Assembly (NCBI RefSeq): GCF_003932755.1
Contig: NZ_CP024202.1
Span: 1,674,001-1,738,000, forward strand
DNA: 64,000 bases
From: Methylomicrobium sp. wino1
Lineage (GTDB): Bacteria > Pseudomonadota > Gammaproteobacteria > Methylococcales > Methylomonadaceae
Direction: 5' to 3'
Positions 37,369-47,023 of this stretch are shown piece after piece; within the stretch, counting starts at the first letter, position 1; each line of letters starts with the position of its first letter. A program made the position numbers and the translations under genes. Below the pieces are notes generated by a model, which made no database searches, was not told the DNA's origin, and worked only from the letters and a program-made list of their open reading frames with translations.

Positions 37369-37390
37369 GTTTTACTGTGTTAGCGAGTAA

Positions 37391-37569
37391 GGATTTGGTC
37401 ATAAATAACTCCCCTATTTTTGAAGGGTTCGGTTGCTCGATTGGCAGGTGTCGGCGGCAGGGAAAGCCGCCGTCAAGCCTACAAGGACGTATTCACGGCG
37501 TCCTGCCAAGCGAGTTACCGAACCCTCGGCAAAGCTCATAACTCCAGGAAGTTATTTTTCGCGAAATCC
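37391..37569 (+). mobile_element. Family 1 MITE-like element, copy C (divergent)
   Basis: 179 bp, flanked by TAA at 37388-37390 and TAA at 37570-37572. The ends are diverged but recognisable: GGATTTGGTCATAAATAACT and, inverted, GGATTTCGCGAAAAATAACT. The inner arms GGTTCGGTTGCTCGATTGGC and GCCAAGCGAGTTACCGAACC pair. It has an empty TTCAC site. Same orientation as copy B read on the plus strand. Confidence 0.85.
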
Positions 37570-37674
37570 TAAGTAAGTCTCACTATGTGATATAGGTCAG
37601 TTTTGAACGAACACATCAACGCATCGTTATACATTGAGCGATTCTGAATAAAAATTGAACAAAGAGTTTTTTAA

Positions 37675-38484
37675 ATGAGTAAATGTGCCGCCATACAAAT
37701 GGCATCGAGTCCCAATGTGGGGGCGAATCTTTTAGAAGCCGATAAATTGATCGGCGAAGCGGTAAATGCCGAAGCGAAATTGGTTGTATTGCCGGAAAAC
37801 TTTGCCTTGATGGGGGAAAGCGAGACCGATAAGTTAACGATCAAGGAAGTCGACGGGAATGGTCCGATACAAGACTTTTTAGCATCGACCGCACTCAAAT
37901 ACAAAGTTTGGGTTGTCGGTGGAACGATCCCCTTGGCCGGCGATAACGATAACAAAGTCAGAGCTGCCTGCTTGGTTTATAACGACCGTGGCGAGCGCGT
38001 TGCGCGTTACGACAAAATGCATCTGTTCGATGTCAGCGTACCCGATACCGAGGAAGAATACCGCGAATCGAATTCGATTGAGCCCGGACATGATCCGGTT
38101 GTTGTCGATACACCTTTCGGTAGGTTGGGGCTGTCGGTTTGCTATGATCTGCGCTTTCCCGAACTTTATCGTAATTTGGTGGCGAAAGGCGCCGAAATTT
38201 TGTTGGTGCCTTCGGCGTTTACCGCACAAACCGGTGCCGCGCATTGGGAGGTGCTATTGAGAGCGCGAGCGATCGAAAACTTATGTTATGTCATTGCACC
38301 GAATCAGGGCGGCTTTCATATTAACGGCCGTAAAACCTTCGGGCATTCGATGATAGTCGATCCGTGGGGAGTGGTTTTAGGTTGTCATAAGAATGGCGGC
38401 GGCTTCGTTTGCGCCGATATCGAACATGAACGCTTGGAAAAAGTACGATTGTCTTTCCCCGCTTTACAGCATCGAAAAATTTAA
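37675..38484 (+). CDS. carbon-nitrogen hydrolase (Nit family)
   Basis: 269-residue nitrilase-superfamily amidase. The catalytic triad is visible: E41 in VVLPENFAL, Lys in ARYDKMHLFDV and Cys in LSVCYDLRFPEL. Placement between yhdP and tldD is the common gammaproteobacterial order, and these members are related to Nit1-type deaminated-glutathione amidases that repair metabolite damage; that activity is an inference from the family. Cytoplasmic. A family 1 element separates it from yhdP. Confidence 0.9.
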   Translation: MSKCAAIQMASSPNVGANLLEADKLIGEAVNAEAKLVVLPENFALMGESETDKLTIKEVDGNGPIQDFLASTALKYKVWVVGGTIPLAGDNDNKVRAACLVYNDRGERVARYDKMHLFDVSVPDTEEEYRESNSIEPGHDPVVVDTPFGRLGLSVCYDLRFPELYRNLVAKGAEILLVPSAFTAQTGAAHWEVLLRARAIENLCYVIAPNQGGFHINGRKTFGHSMIVDPWGVVLGCHKNGGGFVCADIEHERLEKVRLSFPALQHRKI

Positions 38485-38629
38485 ATTTCGATTGGTTTTT
38501 GGTAAGCAGTCAGTGGGTAGCTGTGAGCTTATAGGAATTATGTTCATCGCTTATTTTTCCCTCCGGCTCGGCGCTTAGAGAGAATATTCTTGAAAAATCA
38601 AATTTTAAGGTTACATTGCTTTAAATGTC

Positions 38630-39265
38630 ATGAAGCCATCGAATAGAACCATCCTTAAATTTTGCGGAGTGTTGTTGTGGCCGGCGGTTCTGGTGAGCTG
38701 TTCCGAAACTGAGGTCCGTTATCGGGATACCTTGCACCTGGAGCGACCGCCGGAAATCGAGGGAGCTTTAAGCGAGCAAAGTTTACAAGAATCAGTCGAT
38801 CCGGTGTTGACATCGTTATCGATTCAACAAGGCTTAGGCGATAAAGTCGCGCTTGAACAATCAGCGCTACGAACCAAACTAATTATCAAAGAATCTTTTG
38901 AAAAAGCTTGGTTCATAATGGAATTGGTCCTGAATCAGCAACGCATCGAAATTACCGATAGGGATCGCGATGCGGGTTATTACTATGTCCGCTTCGATCC
39001 CGACGACAACGAGGCGAAAGGCTTTTTGGCGTGGTTATTTAGAGACGATGATTATATCGAACGAATTTATTCGTTGCAGTTATCCGAAAGTCAGTCCGCG
39101 ATGGAAATTACAGCGAACATAGTGACTGAACAAGATGAAAAAACTCCGTCCATACCAGGTGCGCCCGAACCGCTCGAGGACATTAAGAAAGACGGGCCAG
39201 ACCGGTTGCTGCAGATGCTCTATAAGAAATTGCGAGACGGCATACCGAAACATCAACGGCAATAA
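38630..39265 (+). CDS. bamC: outer-membrane assembly lipoprotein BamC-like
   Basis: 211-residue lipoprotein. The signal ends in a lipobox (VLVSC, Cys about 23). Mature part starts [19 protein letters not shown], the BamC N-terminal signature, followed by one helix-grip domain ([43 protein letters not shown]). Shorter than the E. coli protein (344), apparently with only one helix-grip domain. BamC is a subunit of the beta-barrel assembly machine. Unusually it is encoded between nit and tldD; bamC is usually beside dapA. Nine bases separate it from tldD. Confidence 0.8.
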   Translation: MKPSNRTILKFCGVLLWPAVLVSCSETEVRYRDTLHLERPPEIEGALSEQSLQESVDPVLTSLSIQQGLGDKVALEQSALRTKLIIKESFEKAWFIMELVLNQQRIEITDRDRDAGYYYVRFDPDDNEAKGFLAWLFRDDDYIERIYSLQLSESQSAMEITANIVTEQDEKTPSIPGAPEPLEDIKKDGPDRLLQMLYKKLRDGIPKHQRQ

Positions 39266-39273
39266 TAAACAGT

Positions 39274-40713
39274 ATGGAAATTTTAAATATAGCGAAACAA
39301 TCGATTCTTGCGCCGGCAGGCTTGCAAGAACAAGATATCGAACGAGTCATGAGCAGTTTGCTCAGTGTTCCGGTCGACGCCGCCGATATCTATTTTCAAT
39401 CCAGTCATTACGAATCCTGGATCATGGAAAGCGGTATCATCAAAGAGGGTAGTCATAATATCGAACAAGGCGCCGGCGTGCGTGCCGTAGTCGGCGAGAA
39501 AACCGGATTCGCCTATAGCGATAAAATTGAATTGCCGGTCTTGCTCGAAGCGGCCGGTAATGTCAAAGCCATTGTCCGACAAGGACAAAATGTGCGTACG
39601 GCCATTTCCAAGCAAGCCGCTTGGCCTCGATATTACCATCCTGGCAACCCGCTCAAATCTTTAGCGGATCAGCAAAAAGTCGATTTGTTGCATAAAGTCG
39701 ACCGAGAGACTCGCAAGCTCGATAGTCGCATTGAAGAAGTTATTATCAGCTTGGTCGGTGTCTATGAAAATGTATTAGTCGCTAATCAAGACGGTACATT
39801 GGCTGCCGACATCCGTCCGTTAGTCCGCATGAACGTGAATGTCATTGTCGAGGAGAACGGACGCCGCGAACAGGGCAGCATGGGCGGCGGCGGACGTTGC
39901 GATTACGGCATGTTTTTGGATCAGGAGAAAGCATTGGAGTACGGTCGTGAAGCGGTTCGGCAGGCCTTGGTTAATCTGGAGGCCGTCGATGCGCCGGCCG
40001 GCAGCATGACCGTGGTCTTGGGGGCGGGTTGGCCCGGTATCCTATTGCATGAAGCGATTGGGCATGGCTTGGAAGGCGATTTCAACCGCAAAGGCACATC
40101 GGCCTTTAGCGGACGTGTCGGCGAAAGGGTTGCATCCGATTTGTGTACCGTGGTCGATGACGGCACGTTGCCGGGGCGTCGTGGCTCATTGAGTATCGAT
40201 GACGAAGGGACGCCTACAGAAAAAACCGTTTTGATTGAAAACGGCATATTGAAAGGCTACATGCAGGATAGATTGAATGCCAGGTTGATGGGCGTATCCC
40301 CGACCGGTAACGGCCGGCGCGAATCTTACGCGCATTTGCCGATGCCGCGCATGACCAATACCTATATGTTGCCGGGACCGCATGATCCTGAAGAGATTAT
40401 CCGCTCGGTCAAAAAAGGTTTGTATGCAAAAAATTTCGGCGGCGGACAGGTCGATATCACCTCGGGAAAATTCGTGTTTTCAGCCAGCGAGGCTTATCTT
40501 ATCGAGGACGGCCAGTTGACGCGACCTGTAAAAGGCGCCACGTTAATCGGCAACGGGCCGGATGTTCTGACTCGGGTGTCGATGGTCGGCACCGATTTGG
40601 AACTCGATAGCGGTGTCGGGACCTGCGGGAAGGATGGGCAAAGCGTTCCGGTCGGCGTCGGCCAGCCGACCTTGAAAGTCGACGCGTTGACGGTCGGCGG
40701 TACGAGTATCTGA
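39274..40713 (+). CDS. tldD: metalloprotease TldD
   Basis: 479-residue zinc metalloprotease subunit; with PmbA (TldE) it forms a heterodimer that degrades unfolded peptides and matures some modified peptides. The zinc motif [11 protein letters not shown] is at about residues 263-273, with [16 protein letters not shown] and [21 protein letters not shown] near the C-terminus. Cytoplasmic. The partner pmbA follows 105 bp downstream on the same strand. Confidence 0.97.
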   Translation: MEILNIAKQSILAPAGLQEQDIERVMSSLLSVPVDAADIYFQSSHYESWIMESGIIKEGSHNIEQGAGVRAVVGEKTGFAYSDKIELPVLLEAAGNVKAIVRQGQNVRTAISKQAAWPRYYHPGNPLKSLADQQKVDLLHKVDRETRKLDSRIEEVIISLVGVYENVLVANQDGTLAADIRPLVRMNVNVIVEENGRREQGSMGGGGRCDYGMFLDQEKALEYGREAVRQALVNLEAVDAPAGSMTVVLGAGWPGILLHEAIGHGLEGDFNRKGTSAFSGRVGERVASDLCTVVDDGTLPGRRGSLSIDDEGTPTEKTVLIENGILKGYMQDRLNARLMGVSPTGNGRRESYAHLPMPRMTNTYMLPGPHDPEEIIRSVKKGLYAKNFGGGQVDITSGKFVFSASEAYLIEDGQLTRPVKGATLIGNGPDVLTRVSMVGTDLELDSGVGTCGKDGQSVPVGVGQPTLKVDALTVGGTSI

Positions 40714-40818
40714 TGGTTAGTGAGCGGTAAGCAGATAGTAGGTCGTTGTTCGGTTCCCCGCTTACCGCTCACTGCTTACCGTTGACTATATCGATTTAAT
40801 TTTAAGTAGAGAATCATT

Positions 40819-42150
40819 TTGCAAAACCGGGAAGAAATCAGTCGATTGGAAAATTTGGTCCAAAGCATTTTAGATGAAGCGAAGCTGCAGGGCGCAACCG
40901 CTGCGGAAGCAGGTTTGAGTGTCGATAGCGGCTTGTCGGTGACCGCGCGTTTGGGTGATGTCGAAACGATAGAGCATCATCGCGATCAAGGCTTGGGCGT
41001 GACCGTTTATTTCGGACAGCGTAAAGGTTCTGCGAGTACCACCGATCTATCTAATGCTTCGATCAAGGAAACGGTGACCGCCGCATGCAGTTTCGCGCGC
41101 TATGGCAGCGAAGATCCTTATGCAGGATTACCCGAGCAAGACTGGCTTGCGACCGAATTTCCCGACTTAGATCTATTTCATCCTTGGTCTCTCGCTGCGG
41201 ATCGTGCGATCGAGTTGGCGATAGCCTGCGAAGATGCCGCGCGTTCTTATTCAACCGAAATTACGAATTCGGAAGGCGCAACGGTCACCAGTCACCAAGG
41301 CATTCGGGTTTTGGGTAATAGTCTAGGTTTTTTGAAGGGATCTGAATCGAGCCGTCATTCGATTAGTTGTGCAGTATTAGGACAGCGTGGCGACAGTATG
41401 CAGCGCGATTATTGGTACAGCGTTGCCAGGAATCCTGACTTGCTCGAGGCGGTCGACGCCATCGGCAGAAAAGCGGCAGAAAGAACGATCAGACGTTTGC
41501 AAGGACGTAGCTTGAGTACACGTCAATGTCCGGTTTTGTATTCGGCTGAAGTGGCTTCCAGTTTGTTCGGATCGCTAATCGGCGCAATTAGCGGCGGTAA
41601 CTTATACCGTAAATCGTCGTTTTTACTCAATGCATTGGATACACGGATATTTCCGGAATTCGTGCATATTCACGAGCAGCCTTATTTGGTTGGAGCTCTC
41701 GGCAGCGCTGCTTTCGATGCCGAAGGAGTCAAAACCAGGGCACGGGACATCGTTGCGGAAGGAATTTTAAAGGACTATGTGTTGAGTACTTATTCGGCGA
41801 AGAAACTCGGTCTTGCAAGCACGGGAAATGCCGGTGGCGTTCATAATCTGATCGTCGATAGCGGAACCGATGATTTTACCGGCATGCTGAAAAAACTCGG
41901 TACAGGACTGCTTGTAACCGAATTGATGGGGCAGGGTGTTAAAATGGTGACTGGCGATTATTCGCGCGGCGCGGCCGGATTCTGGGTAGAGAACGGCGAA
42001 ATTCAATACCCGGTCGAGGAAATTACGATTGCCGGAAATTTGAAAGATATGTTTAAAAATCTCGTCGCGGTCGGTAATGATGTCGATTATCGCGGCAACG
42101 TCCGTACCGGGTCGGTATTGATCGAGCGTATGTCGATCGCCGGGGAATAA
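40819..42150 (+). CDS. pmbA: metalloprotease subunit PmbA/TldE
   Basis: 443-residue partner of TldD; it lacks the HExxxH site, as is normal for TldE. N-terminal domain with GLSVDSGLSVTARLGDVETIEHHRDQGLGVTVYFG and C-terminal GAAGFWVENGEIQYPVEEITIAGNLKDMFKN, both typical. TTG start at 40819 with AGAGA about seven bases upstream; no ATG or GTG fits the conserved N-terminus. The 105-bp gap from tldD contains an imperfect inverted repeat of a GAGCGGTAAGC motif. The yjgA gene often found between the two is absent. Confidence 0.95.
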   Translation: MQNREEISRLENLVQSILDEAKLQGATAAEAGLSVDSGLSVTARLGDVETIEHHRDQGLGVTVYFGQRKGSASTTDLSNASIKETVTAACSFARYGSEDPYAGLPEQDWLATEFPDLDLFHPWSLAADRAIELAIACEDAARSYSTEITNSEGATVTSHQGIRVLGNSLGFLKGSESSRHSISCAVLGQRGDSMQRDYWYSVARNPDLLEAVDAIGRKAAERTIRRLQGRSLSTRQCPVLYSAEVASSLFGSLIGAISGGNLYRKSSFLLNALDTRIFPEFVHIHEQPYLVGALGSAAFDAEGVKTRARDIVAEGILKDYVLSTYSAKKLGLASTGNAGGVHNLIVDSGTDDFTGMLKKLGTGLLVTELMGQGVKMVTGDYSRGAAGFWVENGEIQYPVEEITIAGNLKDMFKNLVAVGNDVDYRGNVRTGSVLIERMSIAGE

Positions 42151-42191
42151 GGCTCTCTATGAGTGGAACGGTTATGATTGAAAATAGTGGA

Positions 42192-42388
42192 TATACCTTT
42201 CGCACTTCAAATTTCGGCGATGCTTAAGGTGGCGCCGGGGTGATCATCGGTGCATAGAGTCTACCTGGACGTATTCACCCAGCACCTAAATTCCATAGTC
42301 CATTGGGAATGGTTAATAGCCTTAGATATTTAGGTGCGGAGCCTTTGGCGATCACCCCAATGCCGAATTTTGATCTACGATGGGTGTA
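42192..42388. mobile_element. Family 2 element, long copy 3
   Basis: 197 bp with ends TATACCTTTCGCACTTCAAA and GATCTACGATGGGTGTA. Contains the shared GTCTACCTGGACGTATTCAC core and, after TTCAC, a decayed copy of the nested palindrome (42279-42339) whose right end and right TTCAC have been lost. It ends just before the UDG gene start. Confidence 0.8.
42279..42339. repeat. Nested palindrome N, decayed copy
   Basis: Begins CCAGCACCTAAATTCCATAG after TTCAC (42274-42278) and ends near ATATTTAGGTGCGG. The right-hand duplication is no longer visible. About 61 bp. Confidence 0.7.
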
Positions 42389-42430
42389 ATTCAAAATGCG
42401 GTAAAATCCCCTATTTTTTCAATCAAACCG

Positions 42431-43072
42431 ATGGCTTCTAACCAAATTTTTAATCAAGAGTGCAGGGATTGCGGACGCTTGGACGATTTTTTGTGCGAGG
42501 TGAAACGCAAGTATCCCGATTACCATGCCCGACCTGTTGCTCCGTTCGGCGACGAACAACCGAAATTGTTGGTGGTTGGGTTGGCGCCTGGCATGCATGG
42601 CGCGAATGCAACGGGGCGCCCGTTTACCGGCGATTATGCCGGAATCTTGTTGTACCAAGCGTTATACCAATTCGGTTACAGTAATCGCCCCATTTCGGAA
42701 GGCCAAGATGATGGGTTGGTTTTAACCGCTTGCCGCATCACCAATGCCGTTAAATGCCTACCCCCGCAAAACAAACCGACCGGTTTGGAAATCAATACCT
42801 GCAATCGATATTTAAACGCCGAAATAGCGCAAATGCCTGAAGGAACGGTCATTCTGGCGCTGGGCAGTATCGCGCACCAGGCCGTTTTGAAAGCCTGCGG
42901 TTTAAAATTAAAAGACGCACCGTTCGGCCATAATCGCTTGCATCGTTTATCTAATTCCCGATATCTGGTTGATTCTTATCATTCGAGTCGCTATAACGTG
43001 CAAACCAAGCGTTTGACCGAGGAAATGTTTCACGATGTTTTTCGTAGTATCGCTGGAATTTTCGATCATTGA
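42431..43072 (+). CDS. type-5 uracil-DNA glycosylase
   Basis: 213-residue DNA repair enzyme removing uracil from DNA, iron-sulfur (family 5, UdgB-like) type. N-terminal C11-x2-C14 and further cysteines in VLTACRITNAVKCLPPQNKPT and INTCNRY can hold a [4Fe-4S] cluster. Catalytic motif VGLAPGMHGANATGRPFTGDYAG is typical of family 5; motif near the C-terminus is DSYHSSRYN, where most members have HPSR. ATG 42431 follows the family 2 element. An in-frame start at 42380 would read through the element and is rejected. Overlaps the uvrC TTG start. Confidence 0.88.
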   Translation: MASNQIFNQECRDCGRLDDFLCEVKRKYPDYHARPVAPFGDEQPKLLVVGLAPGMHGANATGRPFTGDYAGILLYQALYQFGYSNRPISEGQDDGLVLTACRITNAVKCLPPQNKPTGLEINTCNRYLNAEIAQMPEGTVILALGSIAHQAVLKACGLKLKDAPFGHNRLHRLSNSRYLVDSYHSSRYNVQTKRLTEEMFHDVFRSIAGIFDH

Positions 43073-44910
43073 GTGTTGCCGTGCCTATTGCCGAATTTGA
43101 TGTAGCCGCCTTTCTGAAAACCCTGACCAGCCGGCCGGGGATTTATAAAATGCTGAATGAAAAAGGCGAAATCATTTATATAGGAAAGGCCAAAAATCTG
43201 AAGAACCGCGTGTCGAGTTACTTTCGCACACAGAGCGCATCGCCTAAACAGCAGGCGATGATCGCGCAATTGGCGTCGATCGAAGTGATGGTGACGAATT
43301 CCGAAGGCGAAGCCTTGTTGCTCGAAAGCCAACTGGTCAAGCGTTTCATGCCCCGCTATAACATTTGTTTGCGGGACGATAAATCCTATCCTTATATCTT
43401 CATTTCCACCGAGCAGGATTTTCCGCGTATTACTTTTCATCGAGGCGCGAAAAAGAAGAAGGGGCAATATTTCGGTCCTTATCCGAGCGCAGGCGCGGTT
43501 AAGGAAACGCTGAAATTATTGCAAAAAATATTTCCGGTCCGGCAATGCGAAGATTCTTATTATCGCAATCGAACGCGCCCCTGTTTACAGCATCAGATCA
43601 AACGCTGCACCGCCCCGTGTGTCGATTTGATCGATACAAGCAGCTATGCGGTCGATGTCGAAAACAGTATTTTGTTTTTGGAAGGCAACGGCGAGTTATT
43701 GATTGGTCGCTTGATCGAAAAAATGGAAAATGCTTCGGCGGGCTTGGATTTTGAAAAAGCGGCGGGTTTTCGGGATCAGATCGCCCGATTACGTTTAATT
43801 CTTGAAAAGCATTTCGTGCATGGCGAACGGGGCGATGTCGATATCGTTGCCTGTGCTACGCGAGCCGGTGTCGCATGCGTTCAGGTGTTTTTTATTCGCA
43901 AAGGGCAGAATCTCGGCAATAAGTTGTTCTTTCCGAAATTGTCCGATCAAGATGAACCTGGCAAAATTTTGCAGGCATTTATCGCACAATATTATCTCGA
44001 CAAGACCGTGCCCTATGAATTGATCGTCAGTCACGAGCCGGAAGAAGTCGGCCTACTGGCTGAAGTTCTGGCAGCTTATGCCAAACATGCCGTTACAATT
44101 ACGTCGAAGGTACGCGGCGAACGTCAAAAATGGCTGCAAATGACATTGGCCAATGCCGAGCATTCGCTGCAAAGCAAGCTGGCCGATCGGCAAGGTATTT
44201 ATGCGCGTTTTTTGAGTCTTCAGGAGGAATTGGGTTGTCGGGAATTGCCGAAGCGTCTCGAATGTTTCGATATTAGCCATATCCAGGGCGATCAAACTGT
44301 GGCCTCGTGTGTTGTGTTCGACAGGGAAGGGCCGGTAAAATCGGCATACCGGCGTTTCAATATCGAGGGTGTGACGCCCGGTGACGATTATGCGGCAATT
44401 CATCAGGCTGTTACCCGGCGCTATAAACGGCTCAAGCAAGGCGAACACGAGGCTCCCGATATTTTGTTTATCGATGGCGGCAAAGGGCAAGTTGGCGAAG
44501 CGGAAAAGGCATTGGCGGATTTAGAGATAAACAATGTTATGATAGTCGGCGTTTCCAAAGGGCGGGATCGGAAAGCCGGTATGGAAAAGTTACTGCTGAC
44601 CGATCAGTCGCAGCCTTTGGATGTCACGCCCGGCGCGTCGGGGTTGTTGTTGATTCAACATATTCGCGACGAAGCACACCGATTTGCGATTACCGGACAC
44701 CGGCAGCGGCGCGGCAAGGCAAAAAAACGATCCGTTCTGGAGGACATCCCAGGGTTGGGACCGAAACGCCGACAATTATTATTAAAACAATTCGGCGGTT
44801 TGCAAGGCGTTGCCAGTGCTAGCGCGGATGCTTTAGCGAGTGTGGCAGGCATTAGTAAGGACTTGGCGCAACGAATTTACGAACAATTTCATAACCCAAA
44901 TGGCCATTAA
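43069..44910 (+). CDS. uvrC: excinuclease ABC subunit C
   Basis: 613-residue nucleotide-excision-repair nuclease. N-terminal GIY-YIG domain (SRPGIYKMLNEKGEIIYIGKAKNLKNRVSSYF), a cysteine/UVR region (FEKAAGFRDQIARLRLI), an RNase H-like nuclease domain (LECFDISHIQGDQTVASCVVF, DGGKGQVGEA) and tandem helix-hairpin-helix motifs at the C-terminus (DIPGLGPKRRQLLLKQFGGLQGV). The TTG at 43069 overlaps the UDG stop; GTG at 43081 (MPIAEFDV) is equally possible. Followed by pgsA with an 11-bp overlap, the usual uvrC-pgsA pair. Confidence 0.97.
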   Translation: MSVAVPIAEFDVAAFLKTLTSRPGIYKMLNEKGEIIYIGKAKNLKNRVSSYFRTQSASPKQQAMIAQLASIEVMVTNSEGEALLLESQLVKRFMPRYNICLRDDKSYPYIFISTEQDFPRITFHRGAKKKKGQYFGPYPSAGAVKETLKLLQKIFPVRQCEDSYYRNRTRPCLQHQIKRCTAPCVDLIDTSSYAVDVENSILFLEGNGELLIGRLIEKMENASAGLDFEKAAGFRDQIARLRLILEKHFVHGERGDVDIVACATRAGVACVQVFFIRKGQNLGNKLFFPKLSDQDEPGKILQAFIAQYYLDKTVPYELIVSHEPEEVGLLAEVLAAYAKHAVTITSKVRGERQKWLQMTLANAEHSLQSKLADRQGIYARFLSLQEELGCRELPKRLECFDISHIQGDQTVASCVVFDREGPVKSAYRRFNIEGVTPGDDYAAIHQAVTRRYKRLKQGEHEAPDILFIDGGKGQVGEAEKALADLEINNVMIVGVSKGRDRKAGMEKLLLTDQSQPLDVTPGASGLLLIQHIRDEAHRFAITGHRQRRGKAKKRSVLEDIPGLGPKRRQLLLKQFGGLQGVASASADALASVAGISKDLAQRIYEQFHNPNGH

Positions 44911-45463
44911 ATTTAATCTTCCGACCTATCTGACTTTGCTGAGAATTGTTTTAATTCCGTTGCTTGCAGTGGTGTTTTATCTACCTTGGGAATATGCCAA
45001 CTTGGCCTCGACAAGCATTTTTATTTTGGCCGGCATCACTGATTGGTTGGATGGTTATTTAGCCCGTAAGATGAGCTTGGAAACTCCGTTCGGCGCTTTT
45101 TTGGATCCGGTTGCCGATAAATTGATGGTAGCGATCGTACTGGTTTTGATTGTACAACAAGACGGTTCGCCTTATTTAGCCTTACCTGCGGCGATTATTA
45201 TCGGTCGCGAAATTACGATTGCATCGCTACGCGAATGGATGGCGGAATTGGGGCAGCGCGCTAAAGTCAAAGTTTCGCAACTGGGTAAATGGAAAACCAC
45301 AGCGCAAATGACTGCGATCGGATTTTTATTGTACGGACAGGATGTCATCGGTATACCCGTTAAGACATCCGGATATGTGTTGCTGTATCTGGCGGCGATA
45401 CTGACGTTATGGTCGATGATTAATTATTTGAAAGCCGCATGGAGCGTGTTTGGAGAAGGTTAG
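44900..45463 (+). CDS. pgsA: CDP-diacylglycerol--glycerol-3-phosphate 3-phosphatidyltransferase
   Basis: 187-residue inner-membrane enzyme making phosphatidylglycerol-phosphate. The CDP-alcohol phosphotransferase signature DWLDGYLARKMSLETPFGAF then LDPVADK is complete, with four to six hydrophobic helices. ATG 44900 (MAIKFNLPTYLTLLRIVLIP) overlaps the uvrC end by 11 bp. The stop TAG (45461-45463) is made of two bases of the TTA target duplication and the first base of family 1 copy D. Without the element the sequence reads GGT TAA TAA, so the insertion replaced TAA with TAG and left the protein intact. Confidence 0.95.
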   Translation: MAIKFNLPTYLTLLRIVLIPLLAVVFYLPWEYANLASTSIFILAGITDWLDGYLARKMSLETPFGAFLDPVADKLMVAIVLVLIVQQDGSPYLALPAAIIIGREITIASLREWMAELGQRAKVKVSQLGKWKTTAQMTAIGFLLYGQDVIGIPVKTSGYVLLYLAAILTLWSMINYLKAAWSVFGEG

Positions 45464-45750
45464 GAATATGCACAAAATAACATCCCGAAACAGCAAGTTT
45501 TGTGGAGGTTCGGTACCTCGCTTGACAGGAACCCGTAAACCCAGCACCTAAATTCCATGGCCAATAGGCTATGGAATTTAGGTGCTCTGGGTAAATACAT
45601 CCTTGTAGGCTTGAAGGTGGCTATCAGATTGCCAGGGATGGCATGAATGCAGATTTCGCAGGAGCAAAAATCTGCCCTGCCGCCGTCACCTATCAATCGA
45701 GGTACCGAACCCCCTTCCGATATGTGAAGAAGTTAATTCATGCTCGTTCC
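45463..45750 (+). mobile_element. Family 1 MITE-like element, copy D
   Basis: 288 bp, the longest copy. Flanked by TTA (45460-45462) and TTA (45751-45753). Ends GGAATATGCACAAAATAAC and GAAGTTAATTCATGCTCGTT then CC. Carries both internal additions: the nested palindrome N and the CAGATTTCGCAGGAGC stem. Confidence 0.88.
45540..45590. repeat. Nested palindrome N, 51-bp form
   Basis: CCCAGCACCTAAATTCCAT and ATGGAATTTAGGTGCTCTGG are inverted around a short loop. Flanked by GTAAA at 45535-45539 and GTAAA at 45591-45595, a 5-bp duplication. Sits within family 1 copy D. Confidence 0.85.
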
Positions 45751-45753
45751 TTA

Positions 45754-46204
45754 ATAAATTAATCTGTTCGCAATTAACGTAGCGGATCGAAACTAGAGTA
45801 TTGTAATAAACAACTGTTTGATGTTTAATTTGAAACCTTATCTTAGTATTAGTATGGTATATGATAATTTGAACAGCCGTCTTCGAGTTTTTTTGGCGCG
45901 AACTCTTGTTCGATAGCGGCGCGGCGAAAACAGTGTTATACCTTATGGCTGCTTTTGCGGCAGTTCTCGTCAGTCGGTTCGCGCTGCAGTTTATCGCTGA
46001 CTTTCCGGTAAGCGTCGAACAAAGTACGTAGCCATGATAGTCGCAAACAGGGTCGATCGAAATACGCAGAATTTTATGTAACTTTTCGGTGAGTAATATC
46101 GGGATTAATCAGTCTTGCCATGCTCCGCAGGTTCTCGAATGACTTGCCGAAATGATACGAATCATTAACTTTATAAAGGCAGCATAATGATATTGCTGTG
46201 AAAA
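45754..46204. other. 451-base region without a recognised gene
   Basis: AT-rich at the left, then more GC-rich. Minus-strand frames around 45940-46090 stay open for 20-35 codons but match nothing I recognise. It must hold the promoter of the TetR-family gene; no clear operator palindrome is evident. Confidence 0.5.
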
Positions 46205-46210
46205 GTGAAA

Positions 46211-46810
46211 ATGGAAAAGGAAATAGAAAATAACAAAAATAAATTGGACACTCAGGATGAAATTCTCTTGGCGGCTTTAAAGCTTTTTGCCGAGAAGGGG
46301 TATTTCAATACGTCTCTCGGTGATATCGCCGAAGCGGCCGGCATCAAGACCACCAGCGGTCTGTATCAATGTTTCAAAAACAAGCAAGCGATAGCCGAAG
46401 CCCTGTACGCGAATATCATTGATAGTCTGAGTATTTCGATCGATGATATTCGACGCAGAAATGCCAAGCCTTCCGAGCAATTGCGCGAAGTCGTCGGTCT
46501 TTTGTTTAGATTAACTCAGGAAGCACCTGATGTGATGCAGTTCCTGTTAGTCATTAAAGTTCGCGAGTTTTTGCCCGAGCAAAAGCCTTTCATGGAAACG
46601 CCACCTTTCGTTAAGATTATAAAAATCCTTCAGGCCGGTATTAAAGCCGAGGAAATCAAAAATATTGAGCCGATATTGGCTTATACCTTTTTTTTCGGGA
46701 TCATCAATCAAACGCTACGCATGGCCTTGTCCGGCAGTCTTCCGAAGGATATCGATACTTATCAATCGCAAGTTTGGCTTGCGGCTTGGAGTGTTATTTG
46801 TAAGAAATAG
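46211..46810 (+). CDS. TetR/AcrR-family transcriptional regulator
   Basis: 199-residue repressor-like protein. The N-terminal helix-turn-helix is clear: ILLAALKLFAEKGYFNTSLGDIAEAAGIKTTSGLYQCFKNKQAIAEALY. The C-terminal ligand-binding half (FRLTQEAPDVMQFLLVIKVREFLPEQKPF; TFFFGIINQTLRMALSGSLP) is generic, so the ligand and target are unknown. ATG 46211 follows an in-frame GTG at 46205; either may serve. It stands alone, with repeats on both sides, so neighbours give no clue to its regulon. Confidence 0.9.
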   Translation: MEKEIENNKNKLDTQDEILLAALKLFAEKGYFNTSLGDIAEAAGIKTTSGLYQCFKNKQAIAEALYANIIDSLSISIDDIRRRNAKPSEQLREVVGLLFRLTQEAPDVMQFLLVIKVREFLPEQKPFMETPPFVKIIKILQAGIKAEEIKNIEPILAYTFFFGIINQTLRMALSGSLPKDIDTYQSQVWLAAWSVICKK

Positions 46811-46855
46811 TATCCAAACATTCGGCATGGTAACGTTGCCGGTCGATAATGGCTT

Positions 46856-46883
46856 GGTAAGCGGTAAGCGGTAAGCGGTAAGC
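46856..46883. repeat. Tandem heptamer GGTAAGC x4
   Basis: Four perfect copies of GGTAAGC. The motif also occurs scattered near 40722 and 40765, where it forms an inverted pair. Lies in the 460-base gap between the TetR gene and cmoB, which otherwise holds the family 2 copy 4. Confidence 0.85.
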
Positions 46884-47023
46884 TGGGAAAGGTGAAAGGG
46901 TCGGTCGGCATGCACTCTTTCTCTACCCTCATCAAACGCCTAGCGCTTTCATTTGTTGGGGCTATTGCCAGGCTTTCATGAGCGTTAGGTTGAATGATTC
47001 TTCACGAATAAGGGGGGCACAGT

